Source: Clavaria fumosa
Lineage: Eukaryota > Basidiomycota > Agaricomycetes > Agaricales > Clavariaceae
NCBI GenBank assembly: GCA_951802425.1
Contig: OX637798.1
Span: 1,984,001-2,048,000 of the forward strand
DNA length: 64,000 bases
Direction: 5' to 3'
Both the position numbers and the translations under genes were made by a program. The stretch's first letter is position 1. The number at the start of each line of letters is the position of its first letter. The notes under the pieces are model-generated. The model saw only the letters and a program-made list of their open reading frames with translations, was not told the DNA's origin and did no database searches. This document shows, piece after piece, positions 32,198 through 43,054 of the stretch.

Positions 32198-35100
32198 TCA
32201 AGTGGCATGCAGTCCAAGCGAAGATACACAGCACTTGATCTTTGCAATGGGTAAAGCCTTGGTGAGGATATCGGCAGTCATATCATTAGAAGGACAATAG
32301 ACAAGGTGGATGGAACCATTTTCGAGCATGGAACGAATGAAATGGTAGCGAATGTCGATGTGCTTCGTCCTGGCATGGTAGTTGGCATTGGCAGCAAGTG
32401 AGATAGCTGCCTGGTTGTCACAGTGGAGAATCATCGGTTTGGGAAGGGGTAGGAAGACCTCACTAATGAATCTCTTCAACCAGATCGCCTCCTTCGCCGC
32501 ATGGGTCGCTGCCACATACTCTGCTTCAGCTGTGGACAGGGTAACAAGCTCTTGCTTGTGAGAACTCCAAGAAATTGCTCCTCCATCCATGATGAATGCA
32601 TACCCAGAAATCGCATGCCTATGCTCCTGAGAGGCATCATCAGCATCGGTAAAACCTTCCATCTCTTTCTCAACTCCCCCATACACCAGAGATAGGTCTC
32701 TTGTGCCCAGAAGGTAGTGAAAGACACATTTAGCTGCTTCCCAGTGAGGTTTGCCAGGGTTCTCCAAGTATTGGGAGAGTGTAGACACAGCAAAAGCAAT
32801 GTCAGGTCGAGTCCCAACTGCCAGATACATGAGGGAACCAATGGCCTCGCAATATGGCACTTTCTTCATGTAAGAAATGTCATCAGGGGTTGTGGGACAG
32901 TGAGACCTTGACAATGAAACATGGGGGTCAAATGGAAGAAATAGCAGTTGGGCCTTGGCAAGATTGAAATGGGAGAGTATAGAGTCGATATACTTTCGCT
33001 GGGAAAGGGAAATGGTGTGTTCCAATCGATTTCTGGTGACCTGGATCCCTAGTAACCAGTGTATGGGCCCTAGGTCAGTGATTCCAAACTGTTCACCAAT
33101 GCACTGCTTGTAGTCATCCAAGATCATGGCAGACGTGCCAGTAATGGTGCAGTCATCAACATGGATCGCCAGAACAACTGAGTGATGAGCATGGTGAATG
33201 TAGAAGACTCCAAAGTCAGACTCAGCGCGTTGAAACCCCAAACCAACTAATGTGGCAACCAATGTTTCATACCACTTCCAACCAGCTTGTTTCAGCCCAT
33301 AGATGGTCCTGTGAAGCTTGGCAACCATTCCTTCGCCCTTCTCATACCCTGGAGGCTGGTCCATGTACAATTCCTCACCCTCCTCCAGTCTCCCATTCAA
33401 AAATGCACTGTTGAAGTCAAAAACATTGATAGGCCAATCCCTTTGTGCTGCCATGGCTAGGAGCATGCGGAAACTCGAAAGCTTGGCAACTGGAGCAAAT
33501 GTCTCAGTATAATCAACTCCATGGATCTGGGTGAAGCCTCTGGCGACGAGTCAAGCTTTATACTTGATAACCTCGCCTGTAGGACCATATTTAATGACAA
33601 AGACCCACTTGCTGCTGATAATATTCTTGTCAGGTGGTCATTTGACAAGGGTCCAAGTCTTCGCAGCCTCCAATGCCTTCAACTCCTTCAGGATAGCCTC
33701 CTCCCACCTTGGCCAGTCATCTCGTCGCTTGGCCTGGTGTAAGGTGAGTGGGTCAGGTCCTTCAATAACACCTGAAATCATCGCAAAATCTGTTCCTTCC
33801 ATTTCCACAGTCTGCACACATTCTCCAAAAGCCCCCATCATTTCTGGAGTCTGTACTCCATGTGGAATCGATGTGCCAACCTGCTTTCCACTCCTATAGT
33901 GTCCCTTGGTGGTTCCTTCACCAGACTGGAGTCATTGGACATATTCAGATGGTTTAATCGTTCGTTTGGGCCTTGGTTCAGTGGGGATATGGATTGGAGT
34001 GTCAATAGGGGTGCTGGCCGGCTGATCGATGACTGTAGTATCATCCTGTCTCTCCCCCTCGATCAGTGGGCCTGGAATAGTGATTTCAATAGCACCAAAT
34101 TTGACATCTCATTCCACAGACACTTTTTGCTGTCCTGGCCAATAGATTCTGTGAGCATGAGTACTCTCTGCATCAAAACCAACCCAATTCCCAAGGTTTG
34201 CCCTTCCCTCTAGCTTCGTTCCATCTCTATCATGAACCCAGACTTGACATCCCCACTCTGGAAGGTTCCCAAGGTCAGGTTTCTTCCCATAGAGGGCTTC
34301 AAATGGTGTTCTGCCAAGAACTCGAGTGTAGGAGCGATTCTTCAACCATACCGCATGTGTAATGGCTTCTCCCCACAGGTATTTCGGCAGCTGGCTCTGG
34401 TGAAGAAGGGCTTGTCCTTTCTCAAGAAGCCGACAGTTAACGTGTTCAGCGATTCCATTGTTTTCTGGGGTGTCATGAGTGGTAAGCCTTCGCTCAGTAC
34501 CATGAATTTTCAAGTGATTGGAAAATTCTATACTCAAATACTCTCCACCTCGGTCAGATCGCAGCCTCTTTATCCCCACACCATGCTGAGTCTTTGCCCA
34601 TGCTTCAAACTCCTTGTAGGACACAAAAGTCTCATCCTTGGTTCGCTGGAGCTTCAGGTGAAGCCATCGGGTGCAATCATCGATGAAGGAGCAGTAGTAG
34701 GATCGTCCATTCAAGGTTTGGACTGGTGAGGGGCCCCAAAGGTCAGAATGGATCTCTTCTCCAAATCTCTTCGCCTGAGGGTCGTACCGCACTTTCTGGA
34801 TAGGTTTCCTCGTCATCTTTGCATACTCACATGATGCACAAGATGTCAGCTCTCCAGAATCGTCCAATTCTATCCCTGTCACCATCCCTTCCTTCACCAT
34901 CTTCTTGATTGTCTCAGGTGCGATGTGAGCCAATTTTCGATGAAGATCTGCTAATGAGGTCAATTCCACCTTCGCAGCTACTTCCCCATGGTCAACACGA
35001 TATAGGCCATTCGAACTGACGAAGATTTCTCCCAAACACCTTTGATTCTGGTCAAAGATCCTGCAGGAATTGCCATGGAACCAAATTCCATAGCCAGAAG

Positions 35101-36445
35101 CAGTGAGTTTACTGATGTAGATGATGGTGACACCCATATCAGGAGCATAGAGGACATCCTTCAGCAGGAAAGTGGTCGAGGATTTGCCATTTGGGACAGT
35201 AACCTCCATATCTCCCTTTCCTACAGCCTGGAAGGTTCGTTTATCTGCTGCTGTGATAGGGCGAGTCTCAATTGATGAATAATTGGTTAGATGTGGTCTG
35301 AAGGGTGTCATATGGCGAGAGGCACCAGAGTCATACAGTTCAACATCCATTCCTCCCTCTGACCCAATCCCTGCAGCCATAGCATCGTCCAAAACAGGTT
35401 CCTCAGTTTGGGCTACCTGTAGATCATTCCCAGAAAGGAAGGAAGTGTTGCCAAGGCTAGGAGACACATCATCGAAGTCAGTGTGCATGAACCAGAGGTC
35501 ATCTTCGTCAAGGTAGTCCTGGGCTATTCGTCCCATATTGCTGTTGACCATATCTTTGTCCACAGCAATCCAAATTCCTTCATCATCATCATAGGGTGCC
35601 TCTGTGCTCGCCACATTTGCCTGGTCCTTCCCTGGCCTCCTAGTAGGTCCTTGACCTTCCCTTCCACCACCCTTCACATAGCAGAATCGTTTAATGTGAC
35701 CCTTCATATTGCAATTGAAGCATCTGCGCTCAGACTGTCCAGTTCTGCCTCCCTTTGAGAAACTGGTTGTAAATGCGACATCTCGATCATCCTTCTTGGG
35801 TTTGGATCGATTCTTGACCAAACGGTGGTCGTATTCATCAATAGCAATGTGCATAATCATCTCGGGGGATATCTCTCTCTTCTCCAGGGCCATTGTGGTC
35901 GTCATGGAGGTGATAATCAGGTCATATGAGCCAGGAAGTGAGCCAAGGAGGATCGTCGCATATTCATCATCTGTGAGAGTCATTCCCATCGATGATAGTT
36001 GCTCAAACATGTCAGAAAGTTTGTCAAAATGGGCTCGGACATCACCAGACTCCCCACATCGTTTGTCCTGAAGTTTCCTTTGAAGATCCACAGCAACCAT
36101 TCGAGATCTGGTCTGGAATATCGCAGTAATACCTTCCCAGATATCCTTTGCCTGCGTCTTTCCCTTTATATGATTGAAGATGGAATCGGGTACAGTGCTC
36201 GCAATGCACTGTTTAACAGTGGCCTGGGCCATTCTCCATTTCTCCAATCGTCCTTCATAAGCTTCCAAGGTCTGTGGGTCACTTGGTTCGTCTGGCTGTG
36301 CTGGCTGAGCAGGGGTTCCTTCTAGGTGATTCAGGATGCCTCTAGCATCCAATGCCCATCATAATCGGTCCCTATAGGTAACCCAGTTGCTCCCATCAGC
36401 AGATAGCTTTGGAACCTTCAAGAAATCATTGGTTGGTTTTGTCAT
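32198..36445 (-). pseudogene. Copia-1 gag-pol polyprotein with five in-frame TGA
   Basis: From the ATG at 36445 (MTKPTNDFLKVPKLSADGSN) to the stop at 32198, 1416 codons in one frame. Order: gag with knuckle CFNCNMKGHIKRFCY; protease DSGASRHMTPF; integrase HRKLAHIAP...CASCEYAKM zinc-binding, SDLWGPSPV, LRSDRGGEY; RT FDFNSAFLNGRLEEGEELYM, GLKQAGWKWYETL, VVLAIHVDDCTITG (HVDD in place of YxDD); RNase H TDADDASQEHRHAISGYAF and ADILTKALP. TGA codons lie at 36359-36361, 34109-34111, 33932-33934, 33638-33640 and 33551-33553. There is no frameshift, TAA or TAG. Each TGA stands where Arg fits the family or the local context. Confidence 0.9.
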
Positions 36446-36489
36446 TGCAAGAAAAGTGAAGTTGGATAGTCAATTGATGTGTTTATAAG

Positions 36490-36513
36490 TCCCTAGGTCT
36501 GGGTCTCATAATC
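36490..36513 (-). other. Copia-1 primer-binding site region
   Basis: On the minus strand, directly after the 5' LTR, gattatgagacccagac. TTATGAG followed by CCC complements the anticodon arm of initiator tRNA-Met (CUCAUAA loop), as in copia-type half-tRNA priming. Copia-2 has gattatgagacccgg at the same place. Confidence 0.6.
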
Positions 36514-36938
36514 TGATGATTATGATAACTTGGGGCAATGAGTGAGCACTAGAACCAATGCTATAGGTGATAGGTAAGTACCTTGGGGCAATGAGTGAGC
36601 ACTAGAACCAATGCTATAGGTGATAGGTAAGTACCTTGGGGCAATGAGTGAGCACTAGAACCAATGCTGCACCCAGATTTTGCCCCATGGGTTAAGTACA
36701 GTCATGTAACTACTAGCAGTGCCTATGGTGTAACAAAAGCAAATCATAACTACAGTAAGAAGGGTCTAGTTGCTCTACAACCAGATCTTCTACACTACTG
36801 ATACATAGATACAGTCAGAGACCTTTGGTTGCACTGCAACCAAACATGTAAAGTATGTCAGATGATCTATACTGCATACTATGAGCCAAAACGACGAAGA
36901 TAGGTAAGGAAACTAAGTAATAGAATAGAAATCCAACA
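36514..36938 (-). repeat. Copia-1 5' LTR (right)
   Basis: 425 bp, 53 bp longer than its partner because it carries one more copy of the unit beginning caatgagtgagcactagaac. Confidence 0.95.
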
Positions 36939-37479
36939 GGAGTCATACGAGTCAGACGGGGAGGAGGTACTGCCGATGGCGCCGATGACGTCCGCTGGTG
37001 GTGGTGGTGGTAGTTGCAGGAATGGGGGCGAGGAGGGCCAGGGGTGGACGGCAGATGGGGAGCTCGCTGGGGGTGAGGACGGCCGGTGGTTCCAGGCGCT
37101 TGACGAGCAGTATCTACTGCCTATCTTCTCGAACGCGACGGCGAGCCGGACGTTCCACGCGCGTAAGGCGCGGCGGACTGCGTCAGGCGCTGCGGCTGCG
37201 GCTGCTGCGGATGTTGGGGCAGGGGATTTGAGAGGGAAGTTGGGGGACACCCCGATCGAGAGCAAAGACGAGGAAAGGGGCGCGGAGGTATATTCAGGAG
37301 GGGCGCTGGGGCGTAACGGTGGTGAGCACCGGGACGGGAATGCGGTCAGCGTCACGGGCCCTGCGCTCCCCCTGGGAACTGTGGAGAGCCGTATGGAGCG
37401 AGGATTTTCGAGCCCGAAACTGAGGGCGACTCTGCTTGATGGGCAGAGCGACAGCAACAGCAGAGATAGGTTGTCGTAA
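36939..37479 (+). pseudogene. Na+/H+ exchanger copy A, C-terminal tail after Copia-1
   Basis: Continues the exchanger tail from the duplicated GGAGT: ESYESDGEEVLPMAPMTSAG, DGRWFQALDEQYLLPIFSNA, TASRTFHARKARRTASG, ending DSNSRDRLS with TAA at 37477-37479. The tail is hydrophilic, acidic and cytosolic in Nhx1-type proteins. It is nearly identical to 55342-55734. In copy A the frame before Copia-1 also contains the TGA at 31647, so the gene was broken more than once. Confidence 0.85.
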
Positions 37480-37862
37480 TATTCATGCCCAGTTAGCTTT
37501 GGGCTGCCTAGTCTGCTATTTTATTTTTTCTCACTTGTCCGTAAACATTGCATATTCATATTTGATCAGGATTACATCCAGGTCAAAGGTGATAATGATA
37601 TATGCGGCTGGTCACTGGGAACGGATAGAAGACCAAAATAAATATATAAAGAAACAACATCAGATATGGACGAGGAGGTATACCGTTGAAAGGTTGACGA
37701 CTATCACGAGCGAGTAGCGATACATATAAAAGTATGAAATCAGGCAAGTGGTGAAGATGGGGAGAGGCCGAACGACGAAAAAAAGCATAGATTACGCACC
37801 ATTACAAGGCGAGCACTTGAGAAAAGCCACAAGTGAGATGAAAGGGGCGAGTGATAGTTATA
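37480..37862. other. Intergenic region between exchanger and gene X (copy A)
   Basis: Convergent 3' ends of the exchanger (plus) and gene X (minus). Almost identical to 55735-56116. No gene seen. Confidence 0.6.
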
Positions 37863-39640
37863 TTACAGTAACTCTGCGTGGCGCAGATAGTCTCGTAGTA
37901 TGATCTCTTCAACTGGGAGTCAGTCACGAGTTCGCTGAAGACAGGGTACAGAAGGGCAGGGGGAAGTGGAGAGGGGCTTACTGGTGGCAAAAATGACCGT
38001 CGCAATTTCCGTATCCTGTGCGCGCAGATACAATCAACGCGGAATCAGCTAAATAGAGGTCAATGCGTACGATGATTGAAGTAACGTGGAAGGAGAATAG
38101 TTCGGGGGAGTGTTTCTGGTGTCTCTCTCTGAAGTACTGCTGGAAGTTTTGCGGACGATTTGAGGGAATGCATGACCATCTACAGAACACGGTACAGATT
38201 TGCATCAAGACACCCTTGCCAACAAACAAAAAACACGAGTGCCGGGCCAGAACTGACGCGAGACCACGTCCGAAAACACGTATGGATCGGGTTCCCGGAA
38301 GACCGCGGGGGACGAAGGGCGCAGCTCGCGGATTCAGCAGCGTCTCGCGCTTCTGTCCGAAGGGAACAAATACGGCGATGCCCGGGCGCGGCTCCGCGTA
38401 TCCCACACCCGCGGCAGGGGCGGCCGCGCGACCGAACATGGGGCCATACGCATCGGTCCCCCACGGCGGGGGTGTCAACGGCGGCGTTGGGACTAGTCCG
38501 CTCGTCGAGGGCCGTGTGATGTGCTCTGGAAGCGACCCCGTTCGCCGGATGGCGCTGCTAGATTCCAAGAGCAGTGGTGCGCCCGTCGGAGGGCCGCTCG
38601 AACAAGGGCTGCCCTCTCCGGCTGCAGGGTCCGGTGCAGTGGTGTCGTGCGCGGCGGCGATGTGTCTGCCTCGCGCTGCACGGCGCGCGCCGCCCGCGGC
38701 TCGGGGACGGTTCTCGGCTCAAGCGCGCGGTCGGCACAGGCGTCGAGCCTGGCACGGGGAGGGCCGCCAAAATGCGGATTAGTCGTGGCCGGTGTGTGTG
38801 GGTCGGGCGGTCCGTCGGGCAGAACGCGCCCCCGCGGGTTCCTGCCCAGAAGACAGCCCAGCCCGGCCGTATCCGGCGGCGCCAAACGGGAGGGGCGCCA
38901 CCAGCGCGACGCGGACGCCTTCGCGACGGATCTCGAATTCCCCGTAGCAGTCGGCGAGCGCGGCCGACAGCTGGGAGCAGCAGTCGTGGAATGCACGGGA
39001 GGGGTCCGCGTCGTCGGCTGGAGGAGCGGGTGGGGCCACAACGCCTGCGGAGTCGGCTCCGGAGTCTGGCGACCCGCTGCGCGGCGGCGGAGGTGGAGGC
39101 GCCGCGGCTAAGTTATAATCCTCATTAAAGGAGGGCTGTATCGATGCGCCGACGCGTGGTGTTCGTATTGCCTTCCAGGGTCGTTTGGCACTTCAGGGCA
39201 TCGTCGTCGGAGGCACTGCTAGGAAGGGCGGTCACGTCCTCCGGGGAGCGAATGCTCTCAGACGCGTTAACCTCTTCTGGTTCCGTCTCATCGTCGCCAA
39301 GAGATGATGAAGCGCGCACAGGAGCTGGTTCTTCGGCGTTGTTTTGGGCTCGCCCACGCATTTGCAGAAGCGATGAGTGTTCAGCACCCAAGGGCGCCAG
39401 GCCCTCGTGCTGGTCGTTCGATTGCAGGATCGGCGCAGCGGATGCAGCGGGCGAAGGGAGCAGACCAGTGCCAGTGCTGGGTGCAGCGTGATGCTCTGTG
39501 ACGTGGACCAGCGATTGCGTCACGGATGCCTGCACGGGCGATTCGCCATAGACGACGACGAAGCTGGTGTTGACAACCTGTGTCATCAGTCTGCTGCAGC
39601 GCAGACCGACTTGATGAGCACCGAGGACTAGAAATCTCTT
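37863..39640 (-). pseudogene. Gene X copy A, unrecognised, 5' end missing
   Basis: A minus-strand multi-exon gene. The last two exons are clear: 37982-38015 and 37863-37912, joined over a 69-nt intron, read DTEIATVIFATIEEIILRDY and then LRHAELL with a TAA stop. Base changes against copy B are silent there. Further up, 38800-39586 encodes a Ser/Ala/Glu-rich segment (EEPAPVRASSSLGDDETEPE) and FHDCCSQLSAALADCYGEFE. A TAA at about 39115-39125 next to a small indel breaks the frame where copy B reads on into a proline run. The first exon is lost at the duplication end. I do not recognise the family. Confidence 0.6.
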
Positions 39641-39648
39641 CTCTACAA

Positions 39649-39673
39649 GGGGGGGGGGGGGGGGGGGGGGGGG
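39649..39673 (+). repeat. Run of 25 G at the end of the duplicated block
   Basis: 25 consecutive G on the plus strand. The paralogous position 57937-57945 has nine. Homology to copy B ends about 25-30 bp further on, at about 39700. Confidence 0.9.
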
Positions 39674-39689
39674 ACGCCAACACCCCTAG

Positions 39690-40012
39690 GATAGTCTGAT
39701 GGGCCCTGTGCATATGTCCAGGTAGCAAAATGGATCGCTCGGAGTCAAAACCCCTTTACAAACTTCTATGAAGTTTTTCACTCTGGGATGAAGATAGACG
39801 GGTATGAAACAGATGAAGAAGATCACATTGATCTGGTACAGTAAGTCATGAGGGTCTTCGTACTCAGGACTGACCACGTCAACAGTGACGCTGCCAAACA
39901 ACTCGAGTTCAATATCAAAACGTACAAACATATAATCGACAAAATACCCACGTTGGAGAGACGCATGAGCCAATTTAGAGAGAAGCCCGAAGAGCTTGAT
40001 GAGTGCTTTCGC
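39690..40012 (+). pseudogene. Gene fragment with ...DAAKQLEFNIKTYKHIIDKI, possibly DUF6698-like
   Basis: An exon reads NFYEVFHSGMKIDGYETDEE up to a donor gtaagt at about 39843, a 45-nt intron, then DAAKQLEFNIKTYKHIIDKI and LERRMSQFREKPEELDE. An upstream acceptor tatgtccag at 39713-39721 shows it is an internal exon whose 5' partners are missing. The helical 'polar helix - PTLERR - PEEL' pattern resembles the N-terminal region of DUF6698-type transposon genes, but the match is weak. It runs in frame into the PPR-like sequence. Confidence 0.4.
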
Positions 40013-41499
40013 TTGCGTGAACGCGACAACACGCCGGGCGGCTCGATACATCCTTCTCATACGCTTCGCATCGCGTCATTCGGCAGACACTGCCCGCTCG
40101 CCTTTCAATATCTCCGTCGCATGTTCATGGCCCAAGACCGTATCACTTCTAAGGACTCAGTTCGTCCACCCAAGAAAGCTGTGGATAACTACGACTGGAC
40201 GACCACACTTTCCGTCCTCTCCAAAGATATGAGGATCCCAATCATCCCATGGCCAATCTTGCACGAAATCTTGAAAGTTGGGTCATCCAAGATAGCCTCG
40301 TTCCGTCCCACCGCGGCGACTTTCACAGTGGTCATCCGAGCACTTCTACACCGGAAACGATATCGAACCGCTAAGCATCTTTTCTACAAGTTTATGGGCA
40401 CTTTCAGACTTGACCGAAAGGCCTTCACGGTGGGATTGCAAGCTCTTACTCGAGGCGGGAGACCGCATGAGGCGTTTGCCTGCTCGAGAGATATGCCGGA
40501 CCAGCTGTTGCCGTCGAATCATCTGATAGTCAGCAGGATTTGCATTCAGGACCTATGAGAAAGATAAATACCATTGTGTTCAATGAGTTTCTGATCAGCT
40601 TGGCCAGGATACGGCGGCCGGATGTTGTCTTCGCACTTTGGGACTACACGCAAGTACTTTATGGGCTGCGCCCCGATGCCCTCACGCTCAACATCCTCTT
40701 CACGTCTGCTCGTGTCGCGACGAAAACATCCGAGAATCTTGGCGGCGCGCTTGCGCACATCAGATCAATGCTTCGCAAACACCCCTTACCCGTCGTCCCT
40801 CTCAGCAGGGACGAAGCCGTTGCATACATCGTCAAGTTGCTTATCGATCGGACAGGGCTGCCTCGGTGTACTATGACTGGAAATGGTCTGTGGAGGGGGA
40901 TCCCATCGTGGCAGGTTACCGTCGCCATATTCGAGAGGGTGATACTCGGCAATTGGCCCGAGCTCAGGCATGTGGCGCCTCCTGCCATTCTCATGACCGC
41001 CCACTCAGACTCTCCTCACCTGAGGGACATGGTGATGAATCTCGTCAGGGATCCCGGAGCTTCGCCACTGCCTCTGCGCTCGACTCAGGACATCGTAGGG
41101 GCTGAATACCCCGAGATCGTGCCCACCGACGAGACGTTTTTTCGTTATCTCCAGGTCGTCGGGACGCACGGTTTGCCTTCGGAGATACCACAGGCACTTG
41201 CATGGATGCGAGCACTGAAGGTGCAGCCCTCAGCGCGGACTCTGGCGCTGTCGCTGGCGTTGTGGAGCGAGGTGAGCCGCCTTCCATGGCTTGAGAGCTG
41301 GGTGGGCGAGAACAAAAGCGAATACCAGCGGCTCAAGACTTGGATGGCAGACTGGGTTGGGGCGAAGAAGGTACCCACGGAAAAGGACGTGTTCGATTGG
41401 TTGGTCATCGTGGGCAAGATGACAGAAGCTCCCGTCACCACTTGCACCACCAGCCGGGTTGACTTATATGCACACTCTAGACCACGACGTCTGGGCTAA
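40013..41499 (+). pseudogene. Pentatricopeptide-repeat-like gene in two frames
   Basis: The first frame (to 40558) includes PTAATFTVVIRALLHRKRYR, TAKHLFYKFMGTFRLDRKAF and TVGLQALTRGGRPHEAFAC. The second frame (from about 40558) includes KINTIVFNEFLISLARIRRP, DVVFALWDYTQVLYGLRPDA and LTLNILFTSARVATKTSENL, and ends at 41499. Helix-pair repeats of about 35 residues with 'T(F/L)N..(I/L).A......A' spacing indicate a PPR protein. These are usually mitochondrial RNA-binding factors. The frame change near 40540-40560 is either a very short intron or a frameshift. The true 5' end is not visible. Confidence 0.6.
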
Positions 41500-43054
41500 C
41501 GGGGGGATTGGCTCTTGTTCCGAATGTGGGCTCAAACGGGTTCTTCGCTACTTGTGAGATAAGACCAGTTTTCTGCGTCTGTTGCGTTCCCTCAATACCC
41601 GCCGTTTCTCTATCCTATCATTATTTAAAGTGGGGCATGAGATCCGTCCCTTGCGTGTATTGGTAGTATGATAATCACTACACATATGTCGCTTGCCTTG
41701 CACCCTTCGTCATAGCTATCGCATACTACGTGTAATATACACACTACTCGCTGTAGGCTCTCTGGTGGTGTTGTCTCCGCTAACTTATTTAGCGGGTTTA
41801 CCGAACAAGCTGATATACAGAATGTTGTTGTTGCAACTTTTGGCAGTGCAATGCATACCATCACTATTGTAGTTATTGCCAGGTCTTGAGATAGCAAAAA
41901 AAGATGTAGAGCCAAAGTTGGAATTTGCAGAATCCTGGAAATATGAGGTACTTGGTTGATGAGGGGTGGGAGAAGGCAGGCAGGGGAGGTGGTGAACCTT
42001 GGTCTAAGACCTGCTGAGATACTCTCTTCTTTGGGCATTTTGTCAGTGTCAGTGTCACACATCATTTATGGCAGTGAGTGTACAGATCCTGCTCAGTGCC
42101 ATTGATAAGCTTGAATCCTCATTGCCCTCAACATTTTGTGCTGCTGCACCTTTTACCCATCACTGTGGACCCAATAGCAGGTTGATATCACCATCTGGTC
42201 AGATGATTTATGACTTTCACCCAAAAGACAGGTGACAGGTGATTTCAGAATTAAGGGATATTTATTGTCTTTTACAAGAAAGCTTATAAAAATGTGACTT
42301 GTTCTACTCAAAATATTGGAGTCACAATATCTCAACAATGGCTGAACCTGCCATGGTCCTGTCAGGTTAGTGCAAGGGTCAAGCAGAAACAGGGATGTAA
42401 GAGTTGAGTCCAGTCAAAGTCCAAGATTGAAGTAGTGGAGAAGTAACTAGGAATGTCAGAACAGAGTGGGACTGCAGCCTCAACATATGTGTTGTGCTGC
42501 CACATACTGTATATATGTGTCCCTATTTACCAGATAGACTCAATGCCAAGGGCAAGGTCAAAAGTCCAAGATGAAACTCCAGAGTCCATCAGAGTTGTGC
42601 AGAGTTGATCAGATAACATCAAGGATGTTGAGGAGTGCATCAGCAAAACAGCTTGGCTAAATGTAAGTATAGACAGGTGTGTAACACCCCAGACAACTTG
42701 GGGTGTTACATACTGGTCCATACCAACAACTTAGCTAAACTGTTTTGCTGATGCAATGATGAGGACAAAATCTCAGAGGTGTTCAGGATTGAGAGACAAT
42801 AATATTCCAACTGCAGGACAAGAAGATACATGGAGGTTCTTATACTGCAAGGACAGGGGCATGGGAGAATTCTGAAACATAGCATATAACAAATTATCAG
42901 GAGGCATTTCACCACAAGTGTATAACAAGATTCCAGAAACATAAGGACAACAATAGAGACATTCTGTTATGGGTCTGGTATGGGACATGGATAGAAATGA
43001 GTCACTGGGAGTCAGAATGACTCAGACCATTCCCCATTCTATCCACAGTCTAAC
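41500..43054. other. Intergenic, no gene recognised
   Basis: AT-rich repeats-like sequence without credible coding potential. It contains an 11-bp-stem hairpin at 42680-42710 flanked by imperfect inverted repeats (listed separately). Confidence 0.5.
42634..42758. repeat. Nested inverted repeats around a hairpin
   Basis: Inner stem tgtaacacccc (42680-42690) and ggggtgttaca (42700-42710) with a 9-nt loop. Outer arms gcatcagcaaaacag (about 42634) and its complement (about 42740-42755). TGTAACACCCC resembles a gypsy LTR terminus, so it may be a joint of LTR ends. Confidence 0.5.

Larger units (their letters stand above)
31819..36938 (-). mobile_element. Copia-1: Ty1/copia retrotransposon, young, UGA-interrupted
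   Basis: LTRs at 31819-32190 (372 bp) and 36514-36938 (425 bp), minus-strand ends TGTTGG...TCATCA. A 5-bp target duplication GGAGT flanks it. The LTRs differ by one substitution plus one extra 53-bp tandem unit. A polypurine tract cttgagggggag lies at 32191-32202 (complement). The primer-binding site begins next to the right LTR (36513 downward: gattatgagaccc). One polyprotein frame runs the whole length, broken only by five TGA codons. Confidence 0.95.
13022..39700. repeat. Segmental duplication, copy A (interrupted by later insertions)
   Basis: NLR (minus), LINE fragment, exchanger 3' part (plus) and gene X (minus), in the same order and orientation as 43055-57970. After removing the Plavaka, LINE, pogo and Copia-1 insertions, the remaining sequence aligns over most of its length at high identity. 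Confidence 0.9.

Noticed and set aside
32198..36445. Selenocysteine or programmed UGA recoding in Copia-1
   Set aside because: Not ruled out, but five UGAs scattered through gag, integrase and RT at Arg positions, with the same CGA>TGA pattern in other dead elements, fit deamination better. No recoding signal was recognised.
38493..39128. Long GC-rich ORFs on both strands over gene X (and 56539-57526)
   Set aside because: GC-rich sequence keeps several frames open. Only the minus-strand frame with splice signals and silent differences between copies looks coding.
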